A stretch of 64,000 bases of DNA. Source: Paenibacillus sp. FSL R7-0204. GTDB taxonomy: Bacteria; Bacillota; Bacilli; Paenibacillales; Paenibacillaceae. The DNA is taken from positions 7,192,001-7,256,000 of the forward strand of contig NZ_JBBOCA010000001.1 of the NCBI RefSeq assembly GCF_038002225.1, given 5' to 3'. The stretch's first letter is position 1; each line of letters starts with the position of its first letter. Under the pieces are notes generated by a model. It saw nothing but the letters and a program-made list of their open reading frames with translations. It did not search any database and was not told where the DNA came from. The position numbers and the translations under genes are program-made. Below, piece by piece: positions 18,669 to 28,039 of this stretch.

Positions 18669-18720
18669 CGTATTCCTCCTAAATTAGTATAATTCTATTC
18701 TAACATCCCGTACGGCTGCA

Positions 18721-18760
18721 CAAAAGAGCGGTCTTCCGATGATTCGGAAAACCGCTCCTG
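18721..18760 (-). terminator. rho-independent terminator after the 18775 gene
   Basis: On the minus strand GGAGCGGTTTTCCG and CGGAAGACCGCTC form the stem, followed by TTTTGTG. Confidence 0.7.
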
Positions 18761-18774
18761 TGGATAACAGCAGC

Positions 18775-19065
18775 CTATTGCTCTACGCTGCCCGATTCTG
18801 GAGATTTCTTCGGTCCGCCAGTGCTTGGCGGACCGCTTGCCTGGTCTGAGCGCTTCACATATTTATCATACCGGTCATCCAGCTCATAGGCAATTTTGCG
18901 GTAACGAAGCGTCTCTTCGACTATAGGGTCAAGTGTAGTCTGTATGCGGATCTCATACTTGGGCGAAATCTGACGAATCTCCTTGGCCTGCCGGTCCGCC
19001 TGTTCCATCTCGCCTTCCTCCAGAAGCTCGCTTAGCCTCCGCTCCAGATCTTCATTCTCATTCAT
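18775..19065 (-). CDS. small charged protein of unknown function
   Basis: 96 residues from the ATG at 19065, chosen for AGGAGGG 11 nt upstream; an upstream in-frame extension would overlap suhB. The sequence starts MNENEDLERRLSELLEEG and is acidic, helical and probably coiled-coil for the first 70 residues. The tail is disordered and Pro/Ser/Gly-rich. There is no signal or membrane segment. It follows the inositol monophosphatase gene by 16 bp and is probably cotranscribed with it. I do not recognise the family. Confidence 0.65.
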   Translation of the reverse strand: MNENEDLERRLSELLEEGEMEQADRQAKEIRQISPKYEIRIQTTLDPIVEETLRYRKIAYELDDRYDKYVKRSDQASGPPSTGGPKKSPESGSVEQ

Positions 19066-19081
19066 AACAGTATAAGCCCTC

Positions 19082-19969
19082 CTACTGCTTCTTGAAGCCT
19101 GTGGCATCTGCAGCCTGCAGGGACGTAACCAGATAATCATGAATTCGTCCATTGCTTGCGACTACATGGCGTGTGCCGATATCGTAGGGATCGCCCAGCG
19201 TATTCGTCACCTTACCGCCGGATTCCAGCACCAGCAGCACCCCGGCCGCACAATCCCAAGGGCTCAGTCCAACCTCCCAATACCCGTCCACTCGTCCGGC
19301 AGCAACATAAGCCAGATGCAGTGCCGCCGATCCTCCCGCACGAATGCCGCGGACCTGCGGCATAATCTGCTGCAGCCCGGCCATATTCGCCGGCTGGGCC
19401 ACCACGCGGTCCGGCGGGAAGCCCATAGCGATCAGGCTGTTACCCGGCAGTGTCTCCGCTGATACCTTCGTAGGAATCCCGTGCATGTATGCGCCCTTCC
19501 CCTTCTCGGCCACGAACATCTCGTCCCGGATCGGATCATAGATCACGCCTACAGTAAGCTCTCCCTTAACCACCAGAGCAATCGATACGCAATAGAACGG
19601 GAAGCCATGCACGAAATTGGTCGTGCCGTCTATCGGATCGACGATCCACAGATACTCATGCTCCCGCGCTTCATCCAGGGCCGCCGTCAGTGCCTCCGCA
19701 CCGGGCTCAACACCCTCCTCGCCAAGGATGGCATGGTCCGGATAATGGGTCAGGATCAGCCGGCGGATCATCTGCTCCACACCCTTATCGACCTCCGTGA
19801 CCAGATCCTGGGCCGATGTCTTACTGCCCAACTCCTTCACCTGGCCTTGTCTGCTCTTGATCCATTCCCCCGCTTTGGCCGCAGCATTGATGGCTGCTGC
19901 CGTATGTCCCTTGCTTGTAACTACATAGGGCTCCCGTTCATTTCGGTTATCAGGACTTACAGGACTCAT
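19082..19969 (-). CDS. suhB: inositol monophosphatase family protein
   Basis: 295 residues from the ATG at 19969 (GGAG upstream). The frame is open for 22 more codons upstream without a better start. The metal-dependent phosphatase motifs are complete: GEEG (84-85 Glu pair), WIVDPIDGTTNFVHG (Asp111, Asp114) and SPWDCAAG (Asp238). It dephosphorylates inositol-1-phosphate or similar sugar phosphates such as 3'-phosphoadenosine phosphates. Which substrate applies cannot be read here. The N-terminal ~25 residues are polar and not part of the fold. Confidence 0.9.
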   Translation of the reverse strand: MSPVSPDNRNEREPYVVTSKGHTAAAINAAAKAGEWIKSRQGQVKELGSKTSAQDLVTEVDKGVEQMIRRLILTHYPDHAILGEEGVEPGAEALTAALDEAREHEYLWIVDPIDGTTNFVHGFPFYCVSIALVVKGELTVGVIYDPIRDEMFVAEKGKGAYMHGIPTKVSAETLPGNSLIAMGFPPDRVVAQPANMAGLQQIMPQVRGIRAGGSAALHLAYVAAGRVDGYWEVGLSPWDCAAGVLLVLESGGKVTNTLGDPYDIGTRHVVASNGRIHDYLVTSLQAADATGFKKQ

Positions 19970-20160
19970 CTCTTCACTCCGCTTTCTTTGAGCATGATTG
20001 TTCTCCCGGGGAACGCTGTTTCCGCAGGATACCATTTCTCTGCCTTAGAACATGATTGCTCAACTTTCTTTCAACGTACCTCATTTCGGCCGGTTTATCA
20101 AGTCATGGCCGGTGCCGCTTACGGGCCTGGCCGGCAAGTTTTTTGCCAGTTATGGTTCAG

Positions 20161-20260
20161 ATATAAGAATGTATAGGTTTCACGCTATACATTATCCTTC
20201 TATTTCTCGCTGAAACGGTACCGTCCTTCAAAAGGACGGCAAAGCCGTTTCCACTTGTAT
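20161..20260 (+). repeat. ~100-bp dispersed hairpin repeat, copy 2 (reaches into uvsE)
   Basis: Same order as copy 1: ATATAAGAATGTATAG, then TATTTCTCGCTGAAACGG, the CCGTCCTT/AAGGACGG stem (here with a CAA loop) and CCGTTTCCACTTG. The loop change keeps the stem. The uvsE stop codon at 20228 lies inside the hairpin, so this copy encodes the last residues of UvsE. Confidence 0.85.
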
Positions 20261-21256
20261 ATTCACGCTGGCTCCGTTTAGTACCATAATTCCATTCCCG
20301 CCCTCTGCCAGTCCCTTCATCTCCTCCATCAGACCAAACAAGGCGCCATCCTTGTGCTTCGCCTCAATCATCACATCAACAGCCGGAGTATCCGCAGCAA
20401 TCCGCTTCAGAAAAGCAACCAGCGGTGCCGGCTCCACCCCATCGGCATGGCTGCGCGGATCAGACGGGCTGCGCGGGCTGGACACATGGATCTTCGGAGG
20501 CAGATGAACGCCAGGCGGCACATCCTTCAGCGCCAGAGGGCTTGTCCATGTCTTCAGGATCTCCGGCCACAGCTCCCAGGGAAGCTCGCCTTCATTGTTG
20601 ACCCACTGGTGATGGATATCCAGCACCATCGGCAGTCCCATTCTGCGGCAAACCTCCAGCGTCTCCACCGCGTTGAACGTCTTGTCGTCGTTCTCCAGCG
20701 TCATCCGCTCTCTAAGCGTAAGCGGCAGCGCGGAGCATTGCACGCAGAAGCGTTCCGCAGACAAAGGCTTGTCCCCGTAGGCGCCGCCGATGTGGATATT
20801 GCTCTTAGCCGTCGCTGGCAGCCCCATCGCGTCCAGCATGTCCGTATGATGCTGCAAATCACGGATCGAGCTTGCAAGCACCTCCGGCCGCGGCGTACTC
20901 AGCACCGTGAAGTGATCCGGGTGGAAACTGACGCGCAGCCCGTGCTTCTTCACATAGCTGCCCACCTCAGCGAATTCCTCCGCAAGAGCAGCCAGCGGAT
21001 TCCAGTCCGCCAGATCAGGATGGGTTGCCAGCGGAATCAGCTTGGAGGTGAGCCTGTAGACCTTAATATCCGAGCCGACATTATGCTTCAGCAGACGGAG
21101 CGTATTGTGCAGATTCATCCGGGCGATGGATTCCAGCTTACGAAGGCCCGCCTCCCGGTCGCCCAGCTTGTTGAAGCTTGCCATAGTCATCGTTTTGGAG
21201 GGAGAACAGTCAGGGATCACCGTAGACATGGCGACATAGCCGAAGCGGACAATCAT
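20228..21256 (-). CDS. uvsE: UV DNA damage endonuclease (UvsE/UVDE)
   Basis: 342 residues, TIM-barrel endonuclease that nicks 5' of UV photoproducts and other lesions. Family features include the N-terminal VRFGYVAMSTVIPDCSPSKTMT, VSFHPDHFTVL, NIHIGGAYGDK, VLDIHHQWVN and DVMIEAKHKD, with the His/Glu/Asp residues that hold the three metals. It starts with an ATGA overlap on the upstream small gene, after AGAGGG. Its C-terminal end, VETALPSF and the stop, is encoded by the dispersed repeat at 20161-20260, suggesting that the original 3' end was replaced or extended. Confidence 0.95.
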   Translation of the reverse strand: MIVRFGYVAMSTVIPDCSPSKTMTMASFNKLGDREAGLRKLESIARMNLHNTLRLLKHNVGSDIKVYRLTSKLIPLATHPDLADWNPLAALAEEFAEVGSYVKKHGLRVSFHPDHFTVLSTPRPEVLASSIRDLQHHTDMLDAMGLPATAKSNIHIGGAYGDKPLSAERFCVQCSALPLTLRERMTLENDDKTFNAVETLEVCRRMGLPMVLDIHHQWVNNEGELPWELWPEILKTWTSPLALKDVPPGVHLPPKIHVSSPRSPSDPRSHADGVEPAPLVAFLKRIAADTPAVDVMIEAKHKDGALFGLMEEMKGLAEGGNGIMVLNGASVNIQVETALPSF

Positions 21257-21570
21257 CCCTCTTCCCCGAAGAACATCTCGAAGGCAAGAGCCGTCTGAAC
21301 GCGCGACTCTTCCTCATTCAGCTTACGGACCAGATCCATTTCCACCGCCGTAACCTCATTGCCCTGAAAATTAATTTCCGCGATCGACGCGGAAATTTTG
21401 ACAATTGCCACCGCAACATTCTGCGGATTATAGGCGATAACCTTCTGGCCGGTCGGATAGACACGGAAGCCCTGCTTCACCATCTTGGTACGTCCGTATT
21501 CCATCAGTTCGTACAGCTCCTGCTCATTCTTGAACTTGCACACCGAATTGAATTCTGATTGAAACCCCAT
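21253..21570 (-). CDS. conserved small protein coupled to uvsE
   Basis: 105 residues, with AAGGAGAG before the ATG at 21570. It is soluble with a mixed alpha/beta pattern (residues 40-60 GYR/YPTGQKVIAYNPQNVAVA-like strands, then an acidic C-terminal helix). It has no Cys pair, signal or membrane helix. The stop overlaps the uvsE start by 4 bp, so the two are translated together. I do not recognise the family. A role linked to UvsE is only a context guess. Confidence 0.75.
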   Translation of the reverse strand: MGFQSEFNSVCKFKNEQELYELMEYGRTKMVKQGFRVYPTGQKVIAYNPQNVAVAIVKISASIAEINFQGNEVTAVEMDLVRKLNEEESRVQTALAFEMFFGEEG

Positions 21571-21617
21571 GCTTCTCTCTCCTTCCCGGCCGGAATGCTC
21601 CCGCCGATCAACGTGGT

Positions 21618-22709
21618 TTATTCATTATCGTACTTCAAGCCCTGTCTGAACCGGTAACGCTCCAGCGCCAGCCCGATCATACGGTCCAGCAGCACTTTAT
21701 AGGACACACCGGTCTCACGCCACAACAAAGGATACATGCTGAACGGGGTGAAGCCGGGCATGGTATTCACTTCATTAATAAGAATCCTGCCGTCAGACTT
21801 CCGCAGGAAGAAGTCGGCCCGGGTAATTCCGCTGCCCTCAATAGCCTTGAAGGCCAGTATCGCCGACTCACGCAGACGGTCCGCTACCTCAGGATCGACA
21901 GGTGCCGGGATCAGCATCTGTGATTTGCCGTCAGTGTATTTGGCCGCATAATCATAATATTCACCGGAAGAGACGATTTCACCCGGAACTGAAGCCTCCG
22001 GCTCCTCATTGCCGAGTACCGCCACCTCCACTTCCCGCGCATCCACGAACTCCTCAATAATCACCTTCGTGTCATAACGGAAGGCATAATCCACAGCCTT
22101 GATCAGACTTTCCTTGTCGATGGCCTTGGAGATTCCTACGCTGGAGCCCAGGTTGGCAGGCTTGACGAAGACCGGATATCCCAGCTTATCCTCCAGATCT
22201 ACAATCAGCTCGTGCTTGCTCTGTCTCCAGTTCACAGCATTGAAGTAGCAATAGTCACACTGCTCCAGCCCTGCCTCGCCGAACAGCTTCTTCATAACGA
22301 CCTTATCCATGCCCGCCGATGAAGCCAGTACCCCTGCACCGATGTACGGGATATTCGCCATCTCGAACAGTCCCTGAATGGTGCCGTCCTCGCCGTTCGT
22401 GCCATGCAGCAGCGGGAACATGACGTCTATGACCTGCTCGCCTCCGCTGAGCCCGCTGAACAAGGCATTCAGGGCCGTGCCCATATCACCAGCCACCCCG
22501 GAGAGCTTAAGCTGCTCAATCGCGGGGAAGGGAGCCTCCAGCACTGCACCTATCTTCCATACCCCCTGTTTGGAGATATAGAACGGAATAATCTCATATT
22601 TATCGTAGTCAAAAGCGTTCATAACCGCATAAGCCGTCTGCAGCGATACCTCATGCTCTCCGGATTTGCCGCCGTACACCAGTCCTACGGTAGTTTTAGC
22701 GTTCCCCAT
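21618..22709 (-). CDS. ddl: D-alanine--D-alanine ligase
   Basis: 363 residues, ATP-grasp fold. Motifs are SGEHEVSLQTA, HGTNGEDGTIQGLFE, KPANLGSSVGISKA (ATP binding), DFFLRKSDGRILINEVNTMPGFT (metal Glu/Asn) and MYPLLW. The central EYYDYAAKYTDGKS carries the Tyr of the Ddl Tyr-Lys-Ser set, which favours D-Ala-D-Ala over D-Ala-D-Lac. It makes the terminal dipeptide of peptidoglycan precursors. No murF or vanH-like genes are adjacent. Confidence 0.96.
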   Translation of the reverse strand: MGNAKTTVGLVYGGKSGEHEVSLQTAYAVMNAFDYDKYEIIPFYISKQGVWKIGAVLEAPFPAIEQLKLSGVAGDMGTALNALFSGLSGGEQVIDVMFPLLHGTNGEDGTIQGLFEMANIPYIGAGVLASSAGMDKVVMKKLFGEAGLEQCDYCYFNAVNWRQSKHELIVDLEDKLGYPVFVKPANLGSSVGISKAIDKESLIKAVDYAFRYDTKVIIEEFVDAREVEVAVLGNEEPEASVPGEIVSSGEYYDYAAKYTDGKSQMLIPAPVDPEVADRLRESAILAFKAIEGSGITRADFFLRKSDGRILINEVNTMPGFTPFSMYPLLWRETGVSYKVLLDRMIGLALERYRFRQGLKYDNE

Positions 22710-22728
22710 GCATTAACCTCTTTCTGAA

Positions 22729-23757
22729 CTATAAATAGTCATTAATATGAAAAAAACGATAAGCCGTCCGGTCCGTCCAGGCGTAGGAATCCTTGTAATC
22801 CCAGAAGCGGTGACGGCTGCTAACCGTCCGCGCATTCACCAGCGGCTGCCCGCCCGCATCAAATGCGGTAACAATCGTGCTGTGCTGATAATGTCCGTTC
22901 CCGTCCCAGTCATACTGAATAATGTCGCCCAGCTGAAGCTGCTCCGGCCGCTCGACAATCTCCGCACGCAGCCCGCTTCCCCGGCTCCCGCTCAGATAAC
23001 GCTTCAGGCTGTCGGAGACCGCCCAGCTGAAGCTCCACCATTCCTGGGCTCCATTATAGCCCTTGTACCACCAGCCCGTTTCTCTTTTACCAGTATAGTT
23101 GATAGGCGCTCCCCCTGCAAAGAGACATTGGGAGACATAATTGGTGCAGTCCACCTCGAAAATCTCGAACTCCGGGTTCCCTTCCTTCCACCAGAGGTCC
23201 GCATAGGCTGCCGCTTCCTCCCGGCGGTATCGCACCTCGCGAACACCACTAGCGCCCTTCAGGACACGGCGGTTCAGCAGCGGCTGGGACGGACGCGGAT
23301 CAGGCAGAGCCTCCCCCCACTCCGAGAGCCTCAGAGCCGGATCTTTCTCCACCACCTTGCGCACCCCATTCCGCTCAGGCACACGGCGCTCCACGTTCAC
23401 AATCTCCCAGCCGCCCTTTTCACGTATAAAGGTCAGGCGCTCCGACTCCACCACATCCTCACGGTGCGTCATCCCGCCCTTCTCATAATAGAAGGCACTG
23501 TGCAGCGCCACATCGGCGACCACCTCGGCTGGATTCTGCCGCACGGTCCGCAGCGTCCGCACCCCCGTCTCCCCTCGCAGCGGAGTAATGCCCCGGCGGG
23601 TATACCACTGGGCGATCCGGCGGGAACGCGTGCGCTGTTCGTCCAGGAACCGGGGGTCCCTGATCGTGGTATGGCGCGGCTCGGCGCCAGGTGCAACCCG
23701 CCCCTTGTTCAGCTGGTCCACATAGACATAGAGACTTTTCTTCCACTGCTGCTCCAT
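22729..23757 (-). CDS. amidase-domain protein (putative NlpC/P60-like Amidase_6)
   Basis: 342 residues, with GGCGGAG before the ATG. The N-terminal ~170 residues are a basic region of mixed strands (VADVALHSAFYYEKGGMTHRE, ERLTFIREKGGWEIVNVERR) like other Paenibacillus and Clostridium members. The C-terminal half is the amidase domain: catalytic-type Cys in FEVDCTNYVSQCLFAGG, GWWYKG, GDIIQYDWDGNGHYQHSTIV with a His, and a final YAWTDRTAYRFFHI. There is no clear signal peptide, which is unusual for a wall-active enzyme, so cytosolic or spore-related use is possible. It ends 20 bp before the ddl start. Confidence 0.8.
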   Translation of the reverse strand: MEQQWKKSLYVYVDQLNKGRVAPGAEPRHTTIRDPRFLDEQRTRSRRIAQWYTRRGITPLRGETGVRTLRTVRQNPAEVVADVALHSAFYYEKGGMTHREDVVESERLTFIREKGGWEIVNVERRVPERNGVRKVVEKDPALRLSEWGEALPDPRPSQPLLNRRVLKGASGVREVRYRREEAAAYADLWWKEGNPEFEIFEVDCTNYVSQCLFAGGAPINYTGKRETGWWYKGYNGAQEWWSFSWAVSDSLKRYLSGSRGSGLRAEIVERPEQLQLGDIIQYDWDGNGHYQHSTIVTAFDAGGQPLVNARTVSSRHRFWDYKDSYAWTDRTAYRFFHINDYL

Positions 23758-23783
23758 TCATACTCCGCCCTTTCGTTCAAAGA

Positions 23784-23835
23784 TAAGAATGTATATGATG
23801 TAAGCTAAGAATATTCCTTCACGGTTTCACCGCCA
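23784..23835 (+). repeat. decayed copy of the ~100-bp dispersed repeat
   Basis: AGATAAGAATGTATATG is followed by ATTCCTTC and CGGTTTCACCG, the same order as the left part of copies 1-3, with many changes and no intact long hairpin. The rest of the 309-bp gap before acnA holds a small hairpin (AGGGTTC with GAACCCT near 23925-23950) and the acnA promoter. Confidence 0.35.
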
Positions 23836-23981
23836 TAATGGCTGCTGTCCTATGTATATGAAGGATTGCTTGCACCTATACGGAAGCGGGAGCGATTTAA
23901 CTGCAAGGAAGTCAGGGGGCTGAGGGTTCTATGCATCTGTGTGAACCCTGAATATACCTTACATCAAAGAGCAAAAAAAAC

Positions 23982-24010
23982 TTTACTCCCCCCATTGTAA
24001 ACGTTATACT
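23982..24010 (+). promoter_or_regulatory. acnA promoter with a cre-like site between -35 and -10
   Basis: TTTACT (23982-23987) and TATACT (24005-24010) are 17 bp apart. TGTAAACGTTATAC (23996-24009) matches the CcpA cre pattern TGWAANCGNTNWCA at about 12 of 14 positions and overlaps the -10, a position suited to catabolite repression. Confidence 0.5.
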
Positions 24011-24066
24011 TAAAGTATAGGAATTATGAAATGTAGTTTCACCAGATGAAACGAGGAGGCGCATAT

Positions 24067-26811
24067 ATGCCAAGCAAGGACCATTTTTCATTGGCCAAGA
24101 ACCTGAACTCAGGTGGCAAAACTTATCGCTACTATCATTTGAACGCTCTGGAGGAGCAAGGTGCAGGCGACATTTCCTCTCTGCCATTCTCCATTAAGGT
24201 ATTACTCGAAGCGGCTGTCCGCCAATATGACGGACGGGCGATTACTGAAGAACATGTCAAGCAGCTGGCCAACTGGTCAGGCGGCATTGACCGCAATAAG
24301 GAAATCCCGTTCATTCCTGCCCGGATTGTCCTGCAGGATTTCACCGGCGTACCTGTAGTTGTCGATCTCGCGGCTATGCGCGATACCGTCAAGAAGGCGG
24401 GCGGCGACCCGAAGAAGATCAACCCGCTTGTACCGGTTGACCTTGTTATTGACCATTCGGTTATGGTTGATGCATTCGGAACGGCCGATGCCCTTGAATA
24501 TAATATGAACGTAGAATTCGAGCGTAATGAGGAGCGCTACCGCTTCCTGCGCTGGGCACAGACCGCCTTCAATAATTTCCGTGCGGTTCCTCCGGCAACC
24601 GGAATTGTGCATCAGGTGAACCTGGAGTACCTGGCTTCTGTAGCGGCCACTAAGACCATTGACGGAGAGACCGTTGTCTACCCGGATTCCCTGGTCGGCA
24701 CGGATTCCCATACTACAATGATCAACGGCCTTGGCGTAGTGGGCTGGGGCGTCGGCGGAATTGAGGCTGAAGCAGGAATGCTTGGACAGCCGCTGTATTT
24801 CGTTACCCCGGATGTCGTCGGCTTCAAGCTGACCGGCAGTCTGATGGAAGGCGCTACAGCTACCGATCTGGCCCTTACCGTTACCCAAATGCTGCGCAAA
24901 AAAGGCGTAGTCGGCAAGTTCGTCGAATTCTACGGTCCGGGTCTGGCGAATATCAGTCTGGCAGACCGTGCGACAGTAGCCAACATGGCTCCTGAATACG
25001 GCGCTACGATCGGCTTCTTCCCTGTAGATGAGGAGACGCTGGCCTATCTGCGCAGCACTGGACGCCCGGATGAGCTGGTAGAGCTGGTGGGGGATTATTA
25101 TAAGGCGCAGGGTATGTTCCGCACTTCAGAGACACCGGACCCGGCATTCAGCGATGTCATTGAGCTGGATCTGGCTTCTGTGGTTCCCAGTCTGGCAGGA
25201 CCGAAGCGTCCGCAGGACCGGGTAGAGCTTACCCATATGAAGGAGAATTTCGAAGGTATTATCCGTACACCTGTCGACAAGGGCGGCTATGGCCTCAGCG
25301 ACGAGAAGATTGCCGAAGAAGTTGAGATTCAGCATAAGAACGGAAGCACTAGCAAGCTCACCACAGGAGCGGTTGTCATTGCTGCCATCACGAGCTGTAC
25401 GAACACCTCCAACCCGAGCGTAATGCTGGGCGCAGGACTGCTTGCCAAGAAGGCAGTAGAACGCGGTCTCACCAAACCGGGCTATGTCAAAAGCAGCCTG
25501 ACTCCCGGATCGCTGGTCGTTACGGAATACCTGCAGAAGGCAGATCTGCTGAAGCCGCTGGAAGCGCTCGGCTTCTACCTGGCCGGCTACGGCTGCGCCA
25601 CTTGTATCGGTAACTCCGGCCCGCTGCCGGATGAAGTCAGCGAAGCCATTACAGAGCATGATATGACGGTTGCCGCAGTCATCTCCGGGAACCGTAACTT
25701 CGAGGGCCGCGTGCATGCCCAGGTCAAAGCCAACTATCTGGCTTCCCCGCCGCTGGTTGTCGCCTACGCCCTGGCCGGCACGGTGAATATTGACCTGAAG
25801 ACCGAGCCGCTAGGCTATGATCCGCAGGGTGAGCCTGTCTTCCTGGCCGATATCTGGCCGACTACAGCCGAGATCCGCGAAGCCGTAGCGCTCTCGCTCA
25901 GTCCGGAAATGTTCCGCAGCAAATATGAGAATGTATTCACGGCCAATGAACGCTGGAATAACATTCCGGTACCGGAAGGCGAGCTGTATGAATGGGATAA
26001 CAACTCCACTTACATTCAGAATCCGCCATTCTTCGAGCATCTGGCAGACGGTGCCTCTGACATCCAGGATATCAAGAGCTCACGTGTGCTTGCGCTGCTT
26101 GGCGATTCCGTCACTACCGACCATATCTCGCCAGCCGGGAATATCTCCACTTCCGGTCCGGCCGGAGAATATCTGCGCGGCCATGGCGTAGAACGCGCTG
26201 ACTTCAACTCTTACGGCTCGCGCCGCGGGAATCATGAGGTGATGATGCGCGGTACCTTCGCCAACATCCGTATCCGCAACGCAGTGGCTCCTGGAACAGA
26301 AGGCGGCGTAACCACCTTCCTGCCGAGTGATGAGGTCATGTCGATCTATGACGCCTCCATGCTGTACCAGTCTGCCGGACAGAACCTGATCGTTATCGCC
26401 GGTAAAGAATACGGCACAGGCAGCTCCCGCGACTGGGCTGCCAAGGGAACACTCCTCCTCGGAGTCAAAGCCGTCATCGCTGAGAGCTTCGAGCGGATTC
26501 ACCGCAGCAATCTCGTCGGCATGGGTGTGCTGCCGCTGCAGTTCCAGGAAGGTCATGGCTGGAGCAGCATGGGGCTGACCGGACGCGAGACCTTCGACAT
26601 TACCGGTCTTGACAACCATGTCCTTCCCGGACAGGAGCTGACAGTCACTGCTACCCGTGAAGACGGCACCCAGTTCGACTTCCCGGTCATTGCCCGTCTC
26701 GACAGCAGCGTAGATATCGACTACTACCGCAATGGCGGTATTCTGCAGACGGTACTCCGCCAGATGCTGGCAGATGCTACAGCTTCGGAAGCGGCTCAAC
26801 CGGTAGAATAA
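24067..26811 (+). CDS. acnA: aconitate hydratase A
   Basis: 914 residues from the ATG at 24067 (GAGGAGG 7 nt upstream). It is the monomeric AcnA/IRP-type aconitase, interconverting citrate and isocitrate in the TCA cycle; relatives also bind RNA when the cluster is lost. The [4Fe-4S] ligands are visible in [14 protein letters not shown] and [13 protein letters not shown]. Substrate-loop motifs are [18 protein letters not shown] and the C-terminal swivel domain [40 protein letters not shown]. Length is normal for the family. It is a single gene with its own terminator. Confidence 0.98.
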   Translation: MPSKDHFSLAKNLNSGGKTYRYYHLNALEEQGAGDISSLPFSIKVLLEAAVRQYDGRAITEEHVKQLANWSGGIDRNKEIPFIPARIVLQDFTGVPVVVDLAAMRDTVKKAGGDPKKINPLVPVDLVIDHSVMVDAFGTADALEYNMNVEFERNEERYRFLRWAQTAFNNFRAVPPATGIVHQVNLEYLASVAATKTIDGETVVYPDSLVGTDSHTTMINGLGVVGWGVGGIEAEAGMLGQPLYFVTPDVVGFKLTGSLMEGATATDLALTVTQMLRKKGVVGKFVEFYGPGLANISLADRATVANMAPEYGATIGFFPVDEETLAYLRSTGRPDELVELVGDYYKAQGMFRTSETPDPAFSDVIELDLASVVPSLAGPKRPQDRVELTHMKENFEGIIRTPVDKGGYGLSDEKIAEEVEIQHKNGSTSKLTTGAVVIAAITSCTNTSNPSVMLGAGLLAKKAVERGLTKPGYVKSSLTPGSLVVTEYLQKADLLKPLEALGFYLAGYGCATCIGNSGPLPDEVSEAITEHDMTVAAVISGNRNFEGRVHAQVKANYLASPPLVVAYALAGTVNIDLKTEPLGYDPQGEPVFLADIWPTTAEIREAVALSLSPEMFRSKYENVFTANERWNNIPVPEGELYEWDNNSTYIQNPPFFEHLADGASDIQDIKSSRVLALLGDSVTTDHISPAGNISTSGPAGEYLRGHGVERADFNSYGSRRGNHEVMMRGTFANIRIRNAVAPGTEGGVTTFLPSDEVMSIYDASMLYQSAGQNLIVIAGKEYGTGSSRDWAAKGTLLLGVKAVIAESFERIHRSNLVGMGVLPLQFQEGHGWSSMGLTGRETFDITGLDNHVLPGQELTVTATREDGTQFDFPVIARLDSSVDIDYYRNGGILQTVLRQMLADATASEAAQPVE

Positions 26812-26840
26812 GTCTGCTCCATAAGGCTAGATCATTATAC

Positions 26841-26886
26841 AAGCTGCGCCGGTATCAGATTTCAGTCTGATACCGGCGCAGCTTTT
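26841..26886. terminator. strong bidirectional terminator after acnA
   Basis: GCTGCGCCGGTATCAGA pairs perfectly (17 bp) with TCTGATACCGGCGCAGC, followed by TTTTT. It lies between acnA and the convergent siderophore-binding gene. Confidence 0.92.
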
Positions 26887-26907
26887 TCTGTCATATCCAC
26901 GTAAGCC

Positions 26908-27927
26908 CTATTTGACTGACAGCAGGCTGGTCGTAATGAAATCCAGCTGCTTCTCCAGGGAGATCGGATCATTGTACGTATCGGCAGCAGGGTTCAACTG
27001 GAATACATTCCCTGCCTTGACCGCCGGAAGCCCCTTCCACAGCGGATTGTCATAGACAATCTTCGGGTCTGTAGTATCCCCTGACCACGGGCAAGTGAAG
27101 ATAATGTCTCCGGCAAAGTCCGGCAGCTTCTCCAGGGAGATGGAAGCCCAGCCAGTTCCGCTGTCGATGGCCTCCTTCTGCGCTTCTGCGGGAGCCTTCA
27201 GCCCGAACTCCCCATACAGAATCTCACCGCCACGGCCATAGTTATGTCCGAATACAAACAGCCCCTTGGCATATGGGTTCAGGATAGATACCGTCTTATT
27301 ACCAACAGCAGCCTGCACCTGCGGCTTCAGCTCAGCAATCCGGGCCTCCCACTGAGCGATCCAGGCCTTCGCCTCATCATTCTTGTTCACCAGCTTGCCG
27401 TAGTCGAGCATCTGATCCTTATAATTCTTGGCGCCATATTTAATCTGTACCACAGGCGCGATTTCCTTCAGCTTATCGATGCCTTCTGTGCCGGTATACA
27501 CAATAATCAGGTCAGGGTCCAGAGACAGGATATTCTCCGGGGTGACATCATCACCAAGCCCTTCTGCACCTTCAAGCATGTCTGCAAGATATGGACTATC
27601 CTTGGCTCCTTGCATGACCCCTACCGGCTTCACACCCAGTGCCAAAAGATATCCTGTATAAAAAGCTGTAGTATCCACGATTCGCTGCGGATTCTTAGGC
27701 ACTTGAACCTCACCGGCGCTATCCTGGAAGGTAACCATCTCTGCTTCAGTGGAAGGCTCGCCAGCAGCCGGAGCAGCAGTAGGTGCTTCAGAAGCTGCGG
27801 GTGCAGGTGCATTCGCTGCCGTCCCGGAGCCAGAGCCGGAATTACCCGATGAACCGCAGGCTGCCAGCAGGACAGCCATGACGAGAGTATAGACAATCAG
27901 GACAAGACTTTGTTTAGAGTAGCGCAA
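26908..27927 (-). CDS. iron-siderophore ABC transporter substrate-binding lipoprotein
   Basis: 339 residues from a TTG start (AGGGGG 7 nt upstream). The lipoprotein signal ends VLLAAC with Cys24, then a Ser/Gly/Ala/Pro-rich linker. The periplasmic-binding fold of type III (FhuD/BtuF) follows: VQVPKNPQRIVDT, LGVKPVGVMQGAK, ILSLDPDLIIVYTG and a long central helix. It would capture ferri-siderophores on the cell surface. No permease or ATPase genes are adjacent, so it works with components encoded elsewhere. A near-perfect Fur box lies just upstream. Confidence 0.93.
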   Translation of the reverse strand: MRYSKQSLVLIVYTLVMAVLLAACGSSGNSGSGSGTAANAPAPAASEAPTAAPAAGEPSTEAEMVTFQDSAGEVQVPKNPQRIVDTTAFYTGYLLALGVKPVGVMQGAKDSPYLADMLEGAEGLGDDVTPENILSLDPDLIIVYTGTEGIDKLKEIAPVVQIKYGAKNYKDQMLDYGKLVNKNDEAKAWIAQWEARIAELKPQVQAAVGNKTVSILNPYAKGLFVFGHNYGRGGEILYGEFGLKAPAEAQKEAIDSGTGWASISLEKLPDFAGDIIFTCPWSGDTTDPKIVYDNPLWKGLPAVKAGNVFQLNPAADTYNDPISLEKQLDFITTSLLSVK

Positions 27928-27939
27928 GGATAATCCCCC

Positions 27940-27985
27940 TATGTATATATGATATTGATAATCATTATCATCAGTAATATATCAT
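27940..27985 (-). promoter_or_regulatory. Fur box and promoter of the siderophore-binding gene
   Basis: GATATTGATAATCATTATC at 27951-27969 matches the 19-bp Fur consensus at 18 positions. On the minus strand TTACTG and TATCAT, 17 bp apart, flank it, so Fur bound here would block RNA polymerase when iron is plentiful. Confidence 0.88.
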
Positions 27986-28039
27986 AGAGTTAGCCGGCTG
28001 ACAACACTCCCGGAACTTTCCGCAGGAACAAATACCTGC

